Shown here in pieces: positions 43,192-51,876 of a stretch of DNA of 64,000 bases. Within the stretch, counting starts at the first letter, position 1. Every line of letters begins with the position of its first letter. The DNA lies in NCBI GenBank assembly GCA_964469565.1, contig CAYXZD010000003.1:186001-250000 (forward strand), given 5' to 3'. The notes under the pieces were generated by a model. It saw only the letters and a list, made by a program, of their open reading frames with translations. It did no database searches and was not told the origin of the DNA. The DNA comes from GCA-2720975 sp964469565. GTDB lineage: Bacteria > Planctomycetota > UBA1135 > GCA-002686595. The translations under genes and the position numbers were made by a program.

Positions 43192-44028
43192 ATGCGAATC
43201 GGCCTCCCCATGGTTGTCTTGCTGATGGTGCCCGCCTGCCGGTCGTCTCCGGACGTACTTCCAGAAGAGTCAGTTAGCTTGACCGTGATGACTTTTAACA
43301 TTCGCTACGGTACGGCTGATGATGGGGCGCATGGCTGGGAGCATCGCAAGGAGCTTGTTGCGGGCCGCATCCAACAAGCCAATCCCGATGTGTTGGCCTT
43401 ACAAGAAGGGCTCGACTTTCAGCTTGAGGATCTTGGGGAAGTCTTGAGCGACTACACGAAGATCGGGCAGCACCGGGAAGGTGGTCAGAGAGGGGAATTC
43501 TCGGGTTTGTTTGTTCGCTCCGGTCTCGAAATCCGTGGCCGAGGAGAGTTCTGGTTTTCCGATTCTCCGGAAGTCGTGGGCAGTAAGAGTTGGGACAGCA
43601 GTTTGCCGCGCATGTGCGCATGGGTTGACGTGGTGCCAGCCCAAGGCCTGGACTCAGTTCGAATCTATGGCGCCCACTTTGACCACAGGGGGGGGCGGGC
43701 GCGCCTGCGTGCTGCCCAGATGATCTGTGCCCATGGAGCGGGGCGTGAGCGGGTTGTTGCGATGGGAGACTTCAATGCAACCCCAAGTGACCCCCCCTTA
43801 GAGGCGTTCTTCAACGAAGGGTTTCGATCAGCGCTGCAGGAGGCTGCACCTGGTGAAGACCGGGGTACCTTCAATGGGTTTCACGACGAGCAGGGGGGCC
43901 GTCGCATTGACTTCATCCTGATGCGGGGTGGGCTGCGTGCAAATCAGGCGTCCATTCTTGGTGGCCTGGAGGCTGGGCTGTTTCCCTCAGATCACGACGC
44001 AGTCCTAGCGACCTTGGATATGCAGTGA
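43192..44028 (+). CDS. Endonuclease/exonuclease/phosphatase-family lipoprotein
   Basis: A 278-residue secreted lipoprotein (lipobox VPACRSS, Cys about 16). The EEP fold motifs are present: LTVMTFNIRYG (first metal Asn), DVLALQEGLDFQL (catalytic Glu), IYGAHFDHRGGRARL, VVAMGDFNATPSDPP (DFN) and FPSDHDAVLATL (SDH). This is the family of DNase I, sphingomyelinase and inositol phosphatases, and a phosphodiesterase at the envelope is likely. It lies three bases after the GT gene, so it is co-transcribed. Nucleic acid or lipid substrate cannot be told. Confidence 0.88.
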   Translation: MRIGLPMVVLLMVPACRSSPDVLPEESVSLTVMTFNIRYGTADDGAHGWEHRKELVAGRIQQANPDVLALQEGLDFQLEDLGEVLSDYTKIGQHREGGQRGEFSGLFVRSGLEIRGRGEFWFSDSPEVVGSKSWDSSLPRMCAWVDVVPAQGLDSVRIYGAHFDHRGGRARLRAAQMICAHGAGRERVVAMGDFNATPSDPPLEAFFNEGFRSALQEAAPGEDRGTFNGFHDEQGGRRIDFILMRGGLRANQASILGGLEAGLFPSDHDAVLATLDMQ

Positions 44029-44270
44029 TCCATGCTAGGGGACGGTAGGGGCGCTCGGCGGCCTGGTTCTCAGGACGACCCAGCTCCTGGGCTTAGGCAG
44101 CCACTCGAATTGAGTTGGCTATCCTGATTCAGGGCTGCGCATCACAGGAGGGGAATCAACCCGCCGGGGCCGGGGATCTATAGCGGAAGCGTCGCCCACG
44201 AATACCGTGCCCTAGCCCCTGATTCGCTAGCTGCCTTTGGCATTGTCTGCTTCTGACTCTTTGATGGGGC
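44029..44270. other. Intergenic stretch, nothing recognised
   Basis: The 242-bp gap between two convergent genes has no convincing reading frame, no tRNA-like fold and no classic terminator. Confidence 0.45.
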
Positions 44271-45464
44271 TTACAAGCCCAATTCAGAATCAAGCCATTG
44301 GTGGACAGCTTCCGCGACCGAGCGATTGGCTGACGCGGTGAGGTGGGACTCACCGTAGGCGGGCAGACCTCTTTTGTGTTGCTCGTCGATAACGTCGTAC
44401 GTGTCTACGTAGGGGATCTGGCGTTGGCCGAGTGCTGCGTGCAAAGCCGTGAGCTTTCGGCTGGGGTCTCCGAGGTCGGTGATCGAGGGGAAGATAACGA
44501 TGCCAGCCATCTTGGCCCCGCTTGCGAGAGCCTCCTTGTGAAACGCTTCGATCAGAGCAAGGGTCACTTGAAATGGCTCCCCCTCGGGCTGATTCCATTG
44601 CAACCACCAGCGCCTACGTTCAGATCGATAGCGTTTTTCGCGAACGGTGTCGGCCATATTGGACCAACCCGCCCCTGGTGGTGTTGCGCTGAGCCATTCA
44701 TGCTCGGCCAGGTCGGTGCCAAGGCGACCATGAACGGCGGCCTCGTAGAGCTCAATCTTGGAAGTGTAGGGGTGGGGGAGCAAGGTCAGGTCCCCGTCAT
44801 TCAAGATGAAACGCGGCTTGACGAGGGGCTGGCGTTCCTCAGGCGCACGGACTGAAACGAGCCGGTTGACGTTGCGTTGGATGTTTTCCGACATGATTCC
44901 GAGCAGGACGATGTCGGATTGAAGTGCTTGTTGGGTATCGCGAAACCGCAGGAGGGACTGATCTGTGCCCCAGCCAATCACGCCCATGTTGAGAACTTCG
45001 AGTTTGCCCGTAGCGGCTTGTTCCAGTTGCGATGGCCAGTCTTCGCCGTCATGAACTTCAAAGCAAAACGTAAAGGACTCGCCATAGCAGCCAACGCGCA
45101 GGGTGCCACTGGGCGGATTGGGAGGAGTGTCCTCCACGCGCCGCGCACCAATGTTGTTCACACTGACCCGAGTTCCCATAAACGTGGTTTGCACGTTTGT
45201 GGCCAGAGTCCAGCCATAACGCGGGGAGAATTCCATGAGCGCATCGGCCTTGGGCGCGACGGATCCTTCTTCGACTTTGTGCAGCCGGTCAAGTTTCTTG
45301 CTCCAACGCTCAAGCTGCTCTTGAGTGGGCGTAAAGGTCGGCCGGACAACGCCGTTGGATTCACCCGGGCCAGTGCCTTGGTTGCGCCTGCCTAAATACC
45401 AATCGGCGGCGACCAGGGCGATGGCCAGGCTGACTGCTGAGATGAGGATGCGCCGCAGGACCAT
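44271..45464 (-). CDS. SGNH/GDSL-like hydrolase
   Basis: A 397-residue protein with an N-terminal membrane anchor (RILISAVSLAIALVAADWYLG, about residues 4-24). The SGNH blocks are visible: GCYGESFTFCFEV (GDS-like GES, about residue 128), NMGVIGWGTDQSLL (block II Gly), and a C-terminal SHLTASANRSVAEA (Asp replaced in GESHLTA, with the catalytic His in SHLTA). The N-terminal periplasmic location and the layout fit O-acetyltransferase/esterase-type proteins that act on polysaccharides (AlgX/AlgJ group), but that link is inference. A 75-bp gap precedes it to the small gene at 45540, on the same strand. Confidence 0.78.
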   Translation of the reverse strand: MVLRRILISAVSLAIALVAADWYLGRRNQGTGPGESNGVVRPTFTPTQEQLERWSKKLDRLHKVEEGSVAPKADALMEFSPRYGWTLATNVQTTFMGTRVSVNNIGARRVEDTPPNPPSGTLRVGCYGESFTFCFEVHDGEDWPSQLEQAATGKLEVLNMGVIGWGTDQSLLRFRDTQQALQSDIVLLGIMSENIQRNVNRLVSVRAPEERQPLVKPRFILNDGDLTLLPHPYTSKIELYEAAVHGRLGTDLAEHEWLSATPPGAGWSNMADTVREKRYRSERRRWWLQWNQPEGEPFQVTLALIEAFHKEALASGAKMAGIVIFPSITDLGDPSRKLTALHAALGQRQIPYVDTYDVIDEQHKRGLPAYGESHLTASANRSVAEAVHQWLDSELGL

Positions 45465-45539
45465 AGTTTGTGCAATGCTGGTGAGATGGCCGGGACGCGT
45501 GCCGGTTGAATTGGCTGGTCGAGCGTCGTCGGGCGCACC

Positions 45540-45815
45540 CTAAACGAGTTTCTCGACTTGCCCCAGCGGAGTCCAGCCCTTGACGCTGTTGGCGGGAAAC
45601 TTCCAGTCGCGCTCCTTGACATCGACGCCATAGGTCGCGGTCTCGCGAATCCAGTGATCCCGATCTCCTTCCTGGGAGCTCTGCCATAGGTCCACGTCGT
45701 GCATCAGGACCTCAAATCCGTTTGATTCATCGAACCGGCCAATCACGACGGCACCGTCGGTCATCTCAACCACAAGGTTCATACCGTGGGGGGCGTGGGC
45801 AATGTTTTCGTTCAT
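45540..45815 (-). CDS. Small protein of unknown function, 91 aa
   Basis: A 91-residue protein with no signal or membrane segment. The sequence begins with MNENIAHAPHGMNLVVEMTDGAVVIGRFDESNGFEVLMHDVDLW, where beta strands alternate as in an Sm/SH3-like barrel, and ends with WTPLGQVEKLV. It is on the same strand and 75 bp upstream of the SGNH gene. I do not recognise it. A second gene-like feature is the good fit of composition to neighbouring genes. Confidence 0.6.
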   Translation of the reverse strand: MNENIAHAPHGMNLVVEMTDGAVVIGRFDESNGFEVLMHDVDLWQSSQEGDRDHWIRETATYGVDVKERDWKFPANSVKGWTPLGQVEKLV

Positions 45816-45958
45816 GGGGAGTTAGGCTGTTGAGGGGCCCGGGGTTCGAGGGAGTTGGGGCAAGGGCAACAGGATAGCACATGTGTGCTGCGTGGTGCGA
45901 TCGGGCAGGCTTTCCTAGACTGCAACTCGTCGCTGTTGGCGATTCCCACCCATCTCCT

Positions 45959-48526
45959 ATGAATGCAATGCACAAGATCGTTGGTCGCCTAGCCGGGCTC
46001 ATGGCTCTCATCGTGGCCGCCCCTGGTGGCGACGCCCTCGCACAGAGCGGGGACAAGAAAGGTGAGGTGCAGGCTGAGTTGCCCGATGATCTCGTCGTTC
46101 CCAAAGCACCGGCCCTATCGCCGTCCGATGAGTTGGCCACCTTCGTGGTGGCGCCCGGCCTCAAGGTTGAGTTGGTGGCGAGTGAACCGCTGATCAACGA
46201 TCCTGTCGCGGCTGAATTCGATGAGTCGGGCCGTCTTTGGGTCGTGGAGATGATGGGCTACATGCCCAACGTTGATGGCGCGAATGAGGATGCACCCATC
46301 GGAGCCATCCGAGTGCTTCGAGATGAGGATGGGGACGGCTGCATGGATTCAGCGGAAGTATTCATGGATGAGCTTGTGCTGCCCCGTTCGGTTCATCCCT
46401 GCATGGATGGTGCACTTGTGATCCTGCCAGGGGAGGTGTTGTTTTGCCGTGACGAAGACGGGGACGGACGTGCCGATACCCGACACTTGGTGGATACTTA
46501 CCAAGGGGGAATCTACTCCCCCGAGCACTCACTCAATGGTTTTGAGCGCACGCTCGACAACTGGTATCGATGTGCGAACGGCAGTGTGCGCTACCGTCCC
46601 GAGAATGGCGGTTGGGAGCGGGGTCGCACCACCGGCGGTGGTCAGTGGGGAATCACCAAAGACGACCGGGGCCGCATCATGTTCAACGGGAACTCCGATC
46701 CTCTGCGAGGCGATCTGTTCCCCGCAGAATACAGTCTGCGCAATCCCAGCTTGGGCAAGTTGAGCGGGATGAACACACGCATCGTTCACGATTTTGCGAC
46801 CTGGCCCGGTCGCATCACGCCTGGGGTGAATCGCGGGTATCGCAAGGGCACTTTGCGTGAGGACTTCACCTTGCGGTCAGTGACTGGCACGTGTGGCCCA
46901 CACATCTTCCGTGGCACGGGTCTAGGCGATGAGTATCGGGGAGACGCCTTCGTTCCCGAACCCTGCGGAAACCTAGTCAAGCGGTATACCCTTGAAGCTC
47001 AAGACGATCTGGGCCTCGTGGGTCGCCAGGCGTATCAAGGCCGTGAGTTGTTGACCTCGACGGACGAACGCTTTCGTCCGGTCAACGCATTCGGTGGACC
47101 GGATGGGGCACTCTATATCGTTGACCTCTATAGGGGCATTCTCCAGCACCGGTTGTTTGTGACCAGTTTCTTGCGTAAACAGATCATTGACCGAGGTCTC
47201 GACAAGCCGCTTGGACTAGGCCGCATTTGGCGCATCGTGAGGGAGGATTGCGAGTATGAGGCGGGCCCGGACTTAGCTGAATGGACCTGGGAGGAGATCG
47301 TTGCCGGCTTGCGCTCGCCTAATGGTTGGCTTCGGGACACAGCCCAACGCCTGTTGGTTGACGAGTGGGAAGAGGATGAGGTGCTCGAGTCGCTGCTGGT
47401 GGAGCAGGTGCGGCAAGCCACCGAGCCCTTGGGTCGTGTGCACAGTCTCTGGACTCTTGCAGGTGCGGGGCGCGTGGATCGGGCACTCCTCTTGGAGGCC
47501 ATCACTGATTCAGATCCGCACGTAGCAGCTACAGCTGTTCGTGTGGCAGAAGAATACCTTTCAACGGCCCGGCCGGAAATCGTGGATGCGGTGGCTCGGG
47601 TGGCAATGCAAACGGATGACGGACCCCTGCGGCAGCAATGCTTGCTGTCCTTCGGGGCCGTGCAGGGTGCCCGGGGTGACGCGGTCATCGCCGACATCGT
47701 GACCATGGATTGTTCGCGACCCGAGCAGCGTTCCGCAGCCATCAGTGGGCTCTACATGCGAGAAGCGGCGTTTGTGGAAAGGCTGCTCGCACGCGAGGAT
47801 TGGATTGAAGAGAAGCCCGGCCGCTCGACCTTGCTGCACTACCTTGCCCTGTGTGTTGTTCGCCAGGGCACCGCGGGTCCGATTGAGTCCATACTAGAGT
47901 TGGCTGCTTCTCAACCGTCCGCCGGTGCTTGGCGCGCACGCGCTCTGTGCACGGGCATACTGGCCGGCCGCTCGAAGGGACCGAAGGGCGAGCTGCGCCC
48001 TGTGATGATTGGGTCTCAGTTAGAGGCGTTAGCAGCCCTCGCCGCTCACCTGGGCGATAAGACCGCATCTACCATGGATGCCATTGCTTGGCCAGGCAAG
48101 CCGGGTTTACCGGAAGACCTTGTGATTCGACCCCTGACACCGGGGGAAAAAGCCTTGTTTGACCGGGGGGCAGAGGTATTCACAAACCTGTGTTCCACAT
48201 GCCACCAGCACTCGGGTCGCGGCCAAGAAGGCTTGGCGCCTCCCCTGCGCGGATCGGAGTGGGTTTTCGGCAGTGAAGAGAGCCTCGTGCGCATTCTCGC
48301 CCACGGTTTGCACGGTCCCATTCAGGTGGATGGCAAGACATGGGACATGGAGATGCCAGCCTTTGTGGGTTCTCCTGAGGAAACCGCTTCAATCCTGACC
48401 TACATCCGGCGTGAATGGGGGCATGGGGCGGATCCCGTTTCACCAGAAAGTGTGGAACGCATACTCAGGGAGTGCGGCCCGCGCGCGGAAGCGTGGACTG
48501 CGGAGGAGCTCCAGAGTTTTCGTTAG
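45959..48526 (+). CDS. PVC-type haem-binding membrane dehydrogenase
   Basis: An 855-residue secreted protein (signal about 1-24, ending DALAQ). An N-terminal beta-propeller region (about 40-430) of the PVC membrane-bound dehydrogenase type carries VEMMGYMPNVDG and calcium-like DEDGDG motifs (DEDGDGCMD and DEDGDGRAD). A HEAT-like helical region follows (about 440-700). The C-terminus has a c-type cytochrome domain with one CSTCH haem motif at about 745-749 and a following Met-containing segment. Such proteins oxidise sugars or alcohols in the periplasm and pass electrons to cytochromes. The adjacent ThuA-DUF1080 gene on the opposite strand supports a carbohydrate role. Confidence 0.88.
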   Translation: MNAMHKIVGRLAGLMALIVAAPGGDALAQSGDKKGEVQAELPDDLVVPKAPALSPSDELATFVVAPGLKVELVASEPLINDPVAAEFDESGRLWVVEMMGYMPNVDGANEDAPIGAIRVLRDEDGDGCMDSAEVFMDELVLPRSVHPCMDGALVILPGEVLFCRDEDGDGRADTRHLVDTYQGGIYSPEHSLNGFERTLDNWYRCANGSVRYRPENGGWERGRTTGGGQWGITKDDRGRIMFNGNSDPLRGDLFPAEYSLRNPSLGKLSGMNTRIVHDFATWPGRITPGVNRGYRKGTLREDFTLRSVTGTCGPHIFRGTGLGDEYRGDAFVPEPCGNLVKRYTLEAQDDLGLVGRQAYQGRELLTSTDERFRPVNAFGGPDGALYIVDLYRGILQHRLFVTSFLRKQIIDRGLDKPLGLGRIWRIVREDCEYEAGPDLAEWTWEEIVAGLRSPNGWLRDTAQRLLVDEWEEDEVLESLLVEQVRQATEPLGRVHSLWTLAGAGRVDRALLLEAITDSDPHVAATAVRVAEEYLSTARPEIVDAVARVAMQTDDGPLRQQCLLSFGAVQGARGDAVIADIVTMDCSRPEQRSAAISGLYMREAAFVERLLAREDWIEEKPGRSTLLHYLALCVVRQGTAGPIESILELAASQPSAGAWRARALCTGILAGRSKGPKGELRPVMIGSQLEALAALAAHLGDKTASTMDAIAWPGKPGLPEDLVIRPLTPGEKALFDRGAEVFTNLCSTCHQHSGRGQEGLAPPLRGSEWVFGSEESLVRILAHGLHGPIQVDGKTWDMEMPAFVGSPEETASILTYIRREWGHGADPVSPESVERILRECGPRAEAWTAEELQSFR

Positions 48527-48568
48527 GGGCCATGGAGAACTCTACCCAAGCCATGGTGTACCGGCTTG

Positions 48569-50527
48569 CTAGAGTTCACGGATGCGCAAGTCATCCCACT
48601 GAAAGCTGCCCTTGTTGCCACTGTGAACCTGGAGTCCGATAAACCCCCTCGAAGTCTCCTGATCAATGAGGTTTGCAGTCTGAATGCCATTGACCCATAC
48701 GCGTAGCTGCGGGCCTTGGGCCTGTATCAAGTAGTGATTCCACTGATCGACTCGGAATGCTGCACGCCCGGCGGGGTTGTCTTCAAGATTTGCGATCCAG
48801 CCCCGGCGCAGTTCATCGTAAATGCCCCCAGACCAAGCACGATTCGAGCAGTCGAGCTCGGCTTGATATCCGAACACGAGGCCATCTTTTGGGCGCCTAG
48901 CCGAACGAAACTGGATTCCACTGTTTCCGGCCTCAACCACTCGCACCATGCAGCTGAACTGGAAATCCCCGTATTCCTTGTCAGTCACAAGGAACGAGTT
49001 TCGTGCCTGCCCTGAGCCTACATCGCCGAGGATTTGATTGTCCGAACGCGTGTAATGGGCTCCACCTTCGACTGTCCACCCGGAGAGGTCGTCTCCACTG
49101 AGTAGTGGCTGCCATTCACGCTCTGAGCTGAGGGGACGGATGCGAATGGAGCGGTACCACACTTCTCCACCGTGATCTTGAAGCAGAATGTGACCTGGTT
49201 TAGCTCGTGCGAATCCCGCCACATTCTTGAACTTGCTCTTGGCGAGCCGTGCTTGGTATCCCTCGCTGTCTAGGTCCACGCGTAGAGTTCTTTTTCCGTT
49301 CAGCCAATGCTCGATGATGCTGTTGCGGCAAATCACCCGCGCGTGGTTGAAGCTGCCAGCATGGAGGAGTTCCTTGTTCTGGGCTTCTTGAATTGCATAA
49401 AGGGCTCCCGCAGCCGAGAGGGGATTGTTGGCCTCGTCGGTACCTGGATCGTCCAGGATCTGGTACTCGGGACCGAGGAGCCCCCCGATGGTGCGTTGGA
49501 CGCGGTATTTGACACCACTATTCGTTCCCCGCGCGACCTTCCACTCAAAGGCCAACTCGAAGTCATCGAATGTGTCTATGGAAAGGAGGTCTCCTCCTCC
49601 AGAAGTGTGGCGCAGACATCCACTTTGGATGCTCCAACCCACGGCAGGAAAACCCGAGCCCTTTGCACTTTGCCATCCGCGCGCCGATTGCCCATCAAAG
49701 AGCAGTCGCCAGCCTTGATTGGCCTCCGCTGCGCTTAGGGTATTGGGCTGCTTTAGACCGTCTGTGACCTTGCCGGTGGCAGCCCACTCGGTCCCTCGCA
49801 CGATCAAGCTTCGCAATTGGGGATCGGCGTGGGAGACCTTTGTGTGTTCTTGACGCTCCCAGACATGGGCGAGGGGAGTGTGAAACATGCGCCCCTTGCC
49901 ATAAGTGCCTACGATGATCATCGGCTCGTCGACGCCGGTTCCTCCGCTTTCCTTGCTAGAGTGGGACACCCCAATCACATCTCGTGCGGGACCTTCCACG
50001 CGCACCAAGCGGTGATAGAGCTCATCGGGGTGGTCGACAAAATCAGGCATGGTCGCCGTGATGGGGTGTGAGTAGTCGAGCACCCGCAGGCCAAACTCAT
50101 GAAAGCGTCCGTGCCCAGTTCCCTTGCGCCATAGGTGGCCGACCAGTTGTTCGTACTCAGTCCAGCCAGGAAAGGCGTTGTTGGCGGCGTGAATGACTGA
50201 GACACCGAGTCCTGCGTTGACGGCTTTGAGAAACGTCTGCTCGGCGGCCTGACCCCAGCGTGGGCCGTTGTAATCGAGCAAGACAGTTGCATAGCTACTC
50301 AGGGCTTTTGCATCAGCCAGATCCTTGGCCGGATCGTACGTGATCGTGACGTTGAATTTCCCGCTCTCGGTCAACATTGATTGGAGCGAGGGGGTGGTCC
50401 AGCGCCAATCATGATTATTGGCGCCTGACACAATCAGGACCTCGATGGGCTCTTGTGCAGACACGGGGCGGACCAACAAGAATGTGGTCGCCAAAAACAG
50501 GCAGCAGGGGGGCAGGATTCTTTGCAT
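48569..50527 (-). CDS. ThuA domain plus two DUF1080 domains
   Basis: A 652-residue secreted protein (signal about 1-24, ending VSAQ). Residues about 30-255 are a ThuA-like (trehalose-utilisation) domain, with LIVSGANNHDWRWTTPSL, VLLDYNGPRWGQAAEQTFLKAVNAGLGVSVIHAANNAF and VGTYGKGRMFHTPLAHVWE. Two DUF1080 (3-keto-disaccharide hydrolase-like, concanavalin fold) domains follow, near 275-460 and 475-650, with LLFDGQSARGWQ and LLSGDDLSGWTVEGGAHYT as their openings. DUF1080 proteins cleave 3-ketoglycosides. The gene is convergent with the PVC-type dehydrogenase gene. Planctomycete-type combination. Confidence 0.88.
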   Translation of the reverse strand: MQRILPPCCLFLATTFLLVRPVSAQEPIEVLIVSGANNHDWRWTTPSLQSMLTESGKFNVTITYDPAKDLADAKALSSYATVLLDYNGPRWGQAAEQTFLKAVNAGLGVSVIHAANNAFPGWTEYEQLVGHLWRKGTGHGRFHEFGLRVLDYSHPITATMPDFVDHPDELYHRLVRVEGPARDVIGVSHSSKESGGTGVDEPMIIVGTYGKGRMFHTPLAHVWERQEHTKVSHADPQLRSLIVRGTEWAATGKVTDGLKQPNTLSAAEANQGWRLLFDGQSARGWQSAKGSGFPAVGWSIQSGCLRHTSGGGDLLSIDTFDDFELAFEWKVARGTNSGVKYRVQRTIGGLLGPEYQILDDPGTDEANNPLSAAGALYAIQEAQNKELLHAGSFNHARVICRNSIIEHWLNGKRTLRVDLDSEGYQARLAKSKFKNVAGFARAKPGHILLQDHGGEVWYRSIRIRPLSSEREWQPLLSGDDLSGWTVEGGAHYTRSDNQILGDVGSGQARNSFLVTDKEYGDFQFSCMVRVVEAGNSGIQFRSARRPKDGLVFGYQAELDCSNRAWSGGIYDELRRGWIANLEDNPAGRAAFRVDQWNHYLIQAQGPQLRVWVNGIQTANLIDQETSRGFIGLQVHSGNKGSFQWDDLRIREL

Positions 50528-50576
50528 AAGGAAAATCTCGGTGCAGGCAAGAATACTCGAACCTAAGCCTGCCGTG

Positions 50577-51845
50577 ATGCACTACCTTCATGGGGTCATG
50601 GCTCCTACCCTTTCCCGAATCGCACTGGCCTGTTGCTTTGGATCCGTTCTCTATGCTGCCTTGACGGGGAGCGCCCCTGCGCCCGAACTCCACTGGTGGA
50701 AGGGCAATACCCACACTCACACCCTCTGGAGTGATGGGCAGGCACCTCCAGAGGTGGTTGCCAAAGAGTATGTCGATCAGGGTTACGATTTCCTCGTCTT
50801 GTCTGACCACAACACACTGCAAGACGCCGAGCGCTGGTTTCCGATTTCCGAGGATGGATCGAAGCGCTTGAGCCCCGCGCAATTGGCTGAGGTTGTGGAA
50901 GCGTTCGGTGAGGATGCGGTGGATGTGCGTGAGCGGGAGGGTGGGCGGGAGATGCGGTTGAAAACGCTAAGTGAACTACGTGCCAGGTTTGAGAAGCCAG
51001 GTGAGTTTCTCTTCATTCCAGGTGAAGAGGTCACGAGCCACTTTCGCAGCGAAGGGGAAAACCCCGTCAATTACCCTGTCCATATCAATGCAATCAACAA
51101 TCGAGAGTACATTCCTCCTAGGGGAGGGGAGAGTGTTTCGGATCTGCTCAACAAGAGTCTGGAGGCGATCGTCGCTTCCGGAACAAAAAGCGGGCACCCC
51201 GTCGTCGCCCACCTGAATCACCCCAATTTTGGCTGGGGGGTCACTTGGCAGGATGTGGCCCGCATGGGGGCCGACCGGTTCTTCGAGGTCTATAATGGCC
51301 ATCGGGGAGTGCGCAACTATGGTGATGCGACTCATCCTTCGACCGAGTCCATTTGGGACCGGGCTCTAACCCTTCGACTGCACGAACTGGACCTAGGAGT
51401 CTTGTACGGTGTGGCAACGGATGATGCCCACGATTACTACGGCGGGACCACCTGTACATCCGGTCGTGGATGGATTGTGGTTCGCAGCGTGTCCCTAGAA
51501 CCCGATTCAATCGTGCGGGCCATGCAGGCTGGGGAGTTCTATAGCTCTAGCGGTGTCGGGCTTGATGCCGTTCAGCCCGGCCCCGAGTGTTACCGCATTG
51601 AGATTACTCCCCAGGGCGGTGTGACATTTACAACGCGCTTCGTAGGGACGCGTCTTGTTGGGGATCAACCAGGACCCATTGGCGAGGTGCTGGCTACCCA
51701 AGTGGGTACCAGTGCGGCCTACACGCCCAGTGGGGACGAATTGTATGTGCGCGCGGTCGTCACTTCTTCGCGCCTACACCCAAACCCTTACGCTGAAGGG
51801 GACATGGAAATGGCTTGGACCCAACCCTGGGTACTCGGGGAGTAA
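50577..51845 (+). CDS. Exported PHP-domain metal-dependent phosphoesterase
   Basis: A 422-residue protein. The PHP motifs are WKGNTHTHTLWSDGQAPPE (HTHT..SDG) followed by GYDFLVLSDHNTL (SDHN), and later metal-binding HLNHPNFGW and VATDDAHDYY. The N-terminus has a signal-like hydrophobic stretch (IALACCFGSVLYAALTG). ATG at 50577 is used; ATG at 50598 is an alternative that gives a cleaner signal. PHP domains are phosphoesterases or nucleases using a trinuclear metal site. The substrate is unknown, and secretion suggests an extracytoplasmic phosphoester. It is divergent from the ThuA-DUF1080 gene. Confidence 0.85.
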   Translation: MHYLHGVMAPTLSRIALACCFGSVLYAALTGSAPAPELHWWKGNTHTHTLWSDGQAPPEVVAKEYVDQGYDFLVLSDHNTLQDAERWFPISEDGSKRLSPAQLAEVVEAFGEDAVDVREREGGREMRLKTLSELRARFEKPGEFLFIPGEEVTSHFRSEGENPVNYPVHINAINNREYIPPRGGESVSDLLNKSLEAIVASGTKSGHPVVAHLNHPNFGWGVTWQDVARMGADRFFEVYNGHRGVRNYGDATHPSTESIWDRALTLRLHELDLGVLYGVATDDAHDYYGGTTCTSGRGWIVVRSVSLEPDSIVRAMQAGEFYSSSGVGLDAVQPGPECYRIEITPQGGVTFTTRFVGTRLVGDQPGPIGEVLATQVGTSAAYTPSGDELYVRAVVTSSRLHPNPYAEGDMEMAWTQPWVLGE

Positions 51846-51876
51846 AGGGCTGACCCAAACGATGGGTCTGCTCAGG

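Noticed and set aside
44100..44270. Possible tRNA-like fold in the 44.1 kb gap
   Set aside because: No T-loop GTTCRANNC pattern or acceptor stem could be found.
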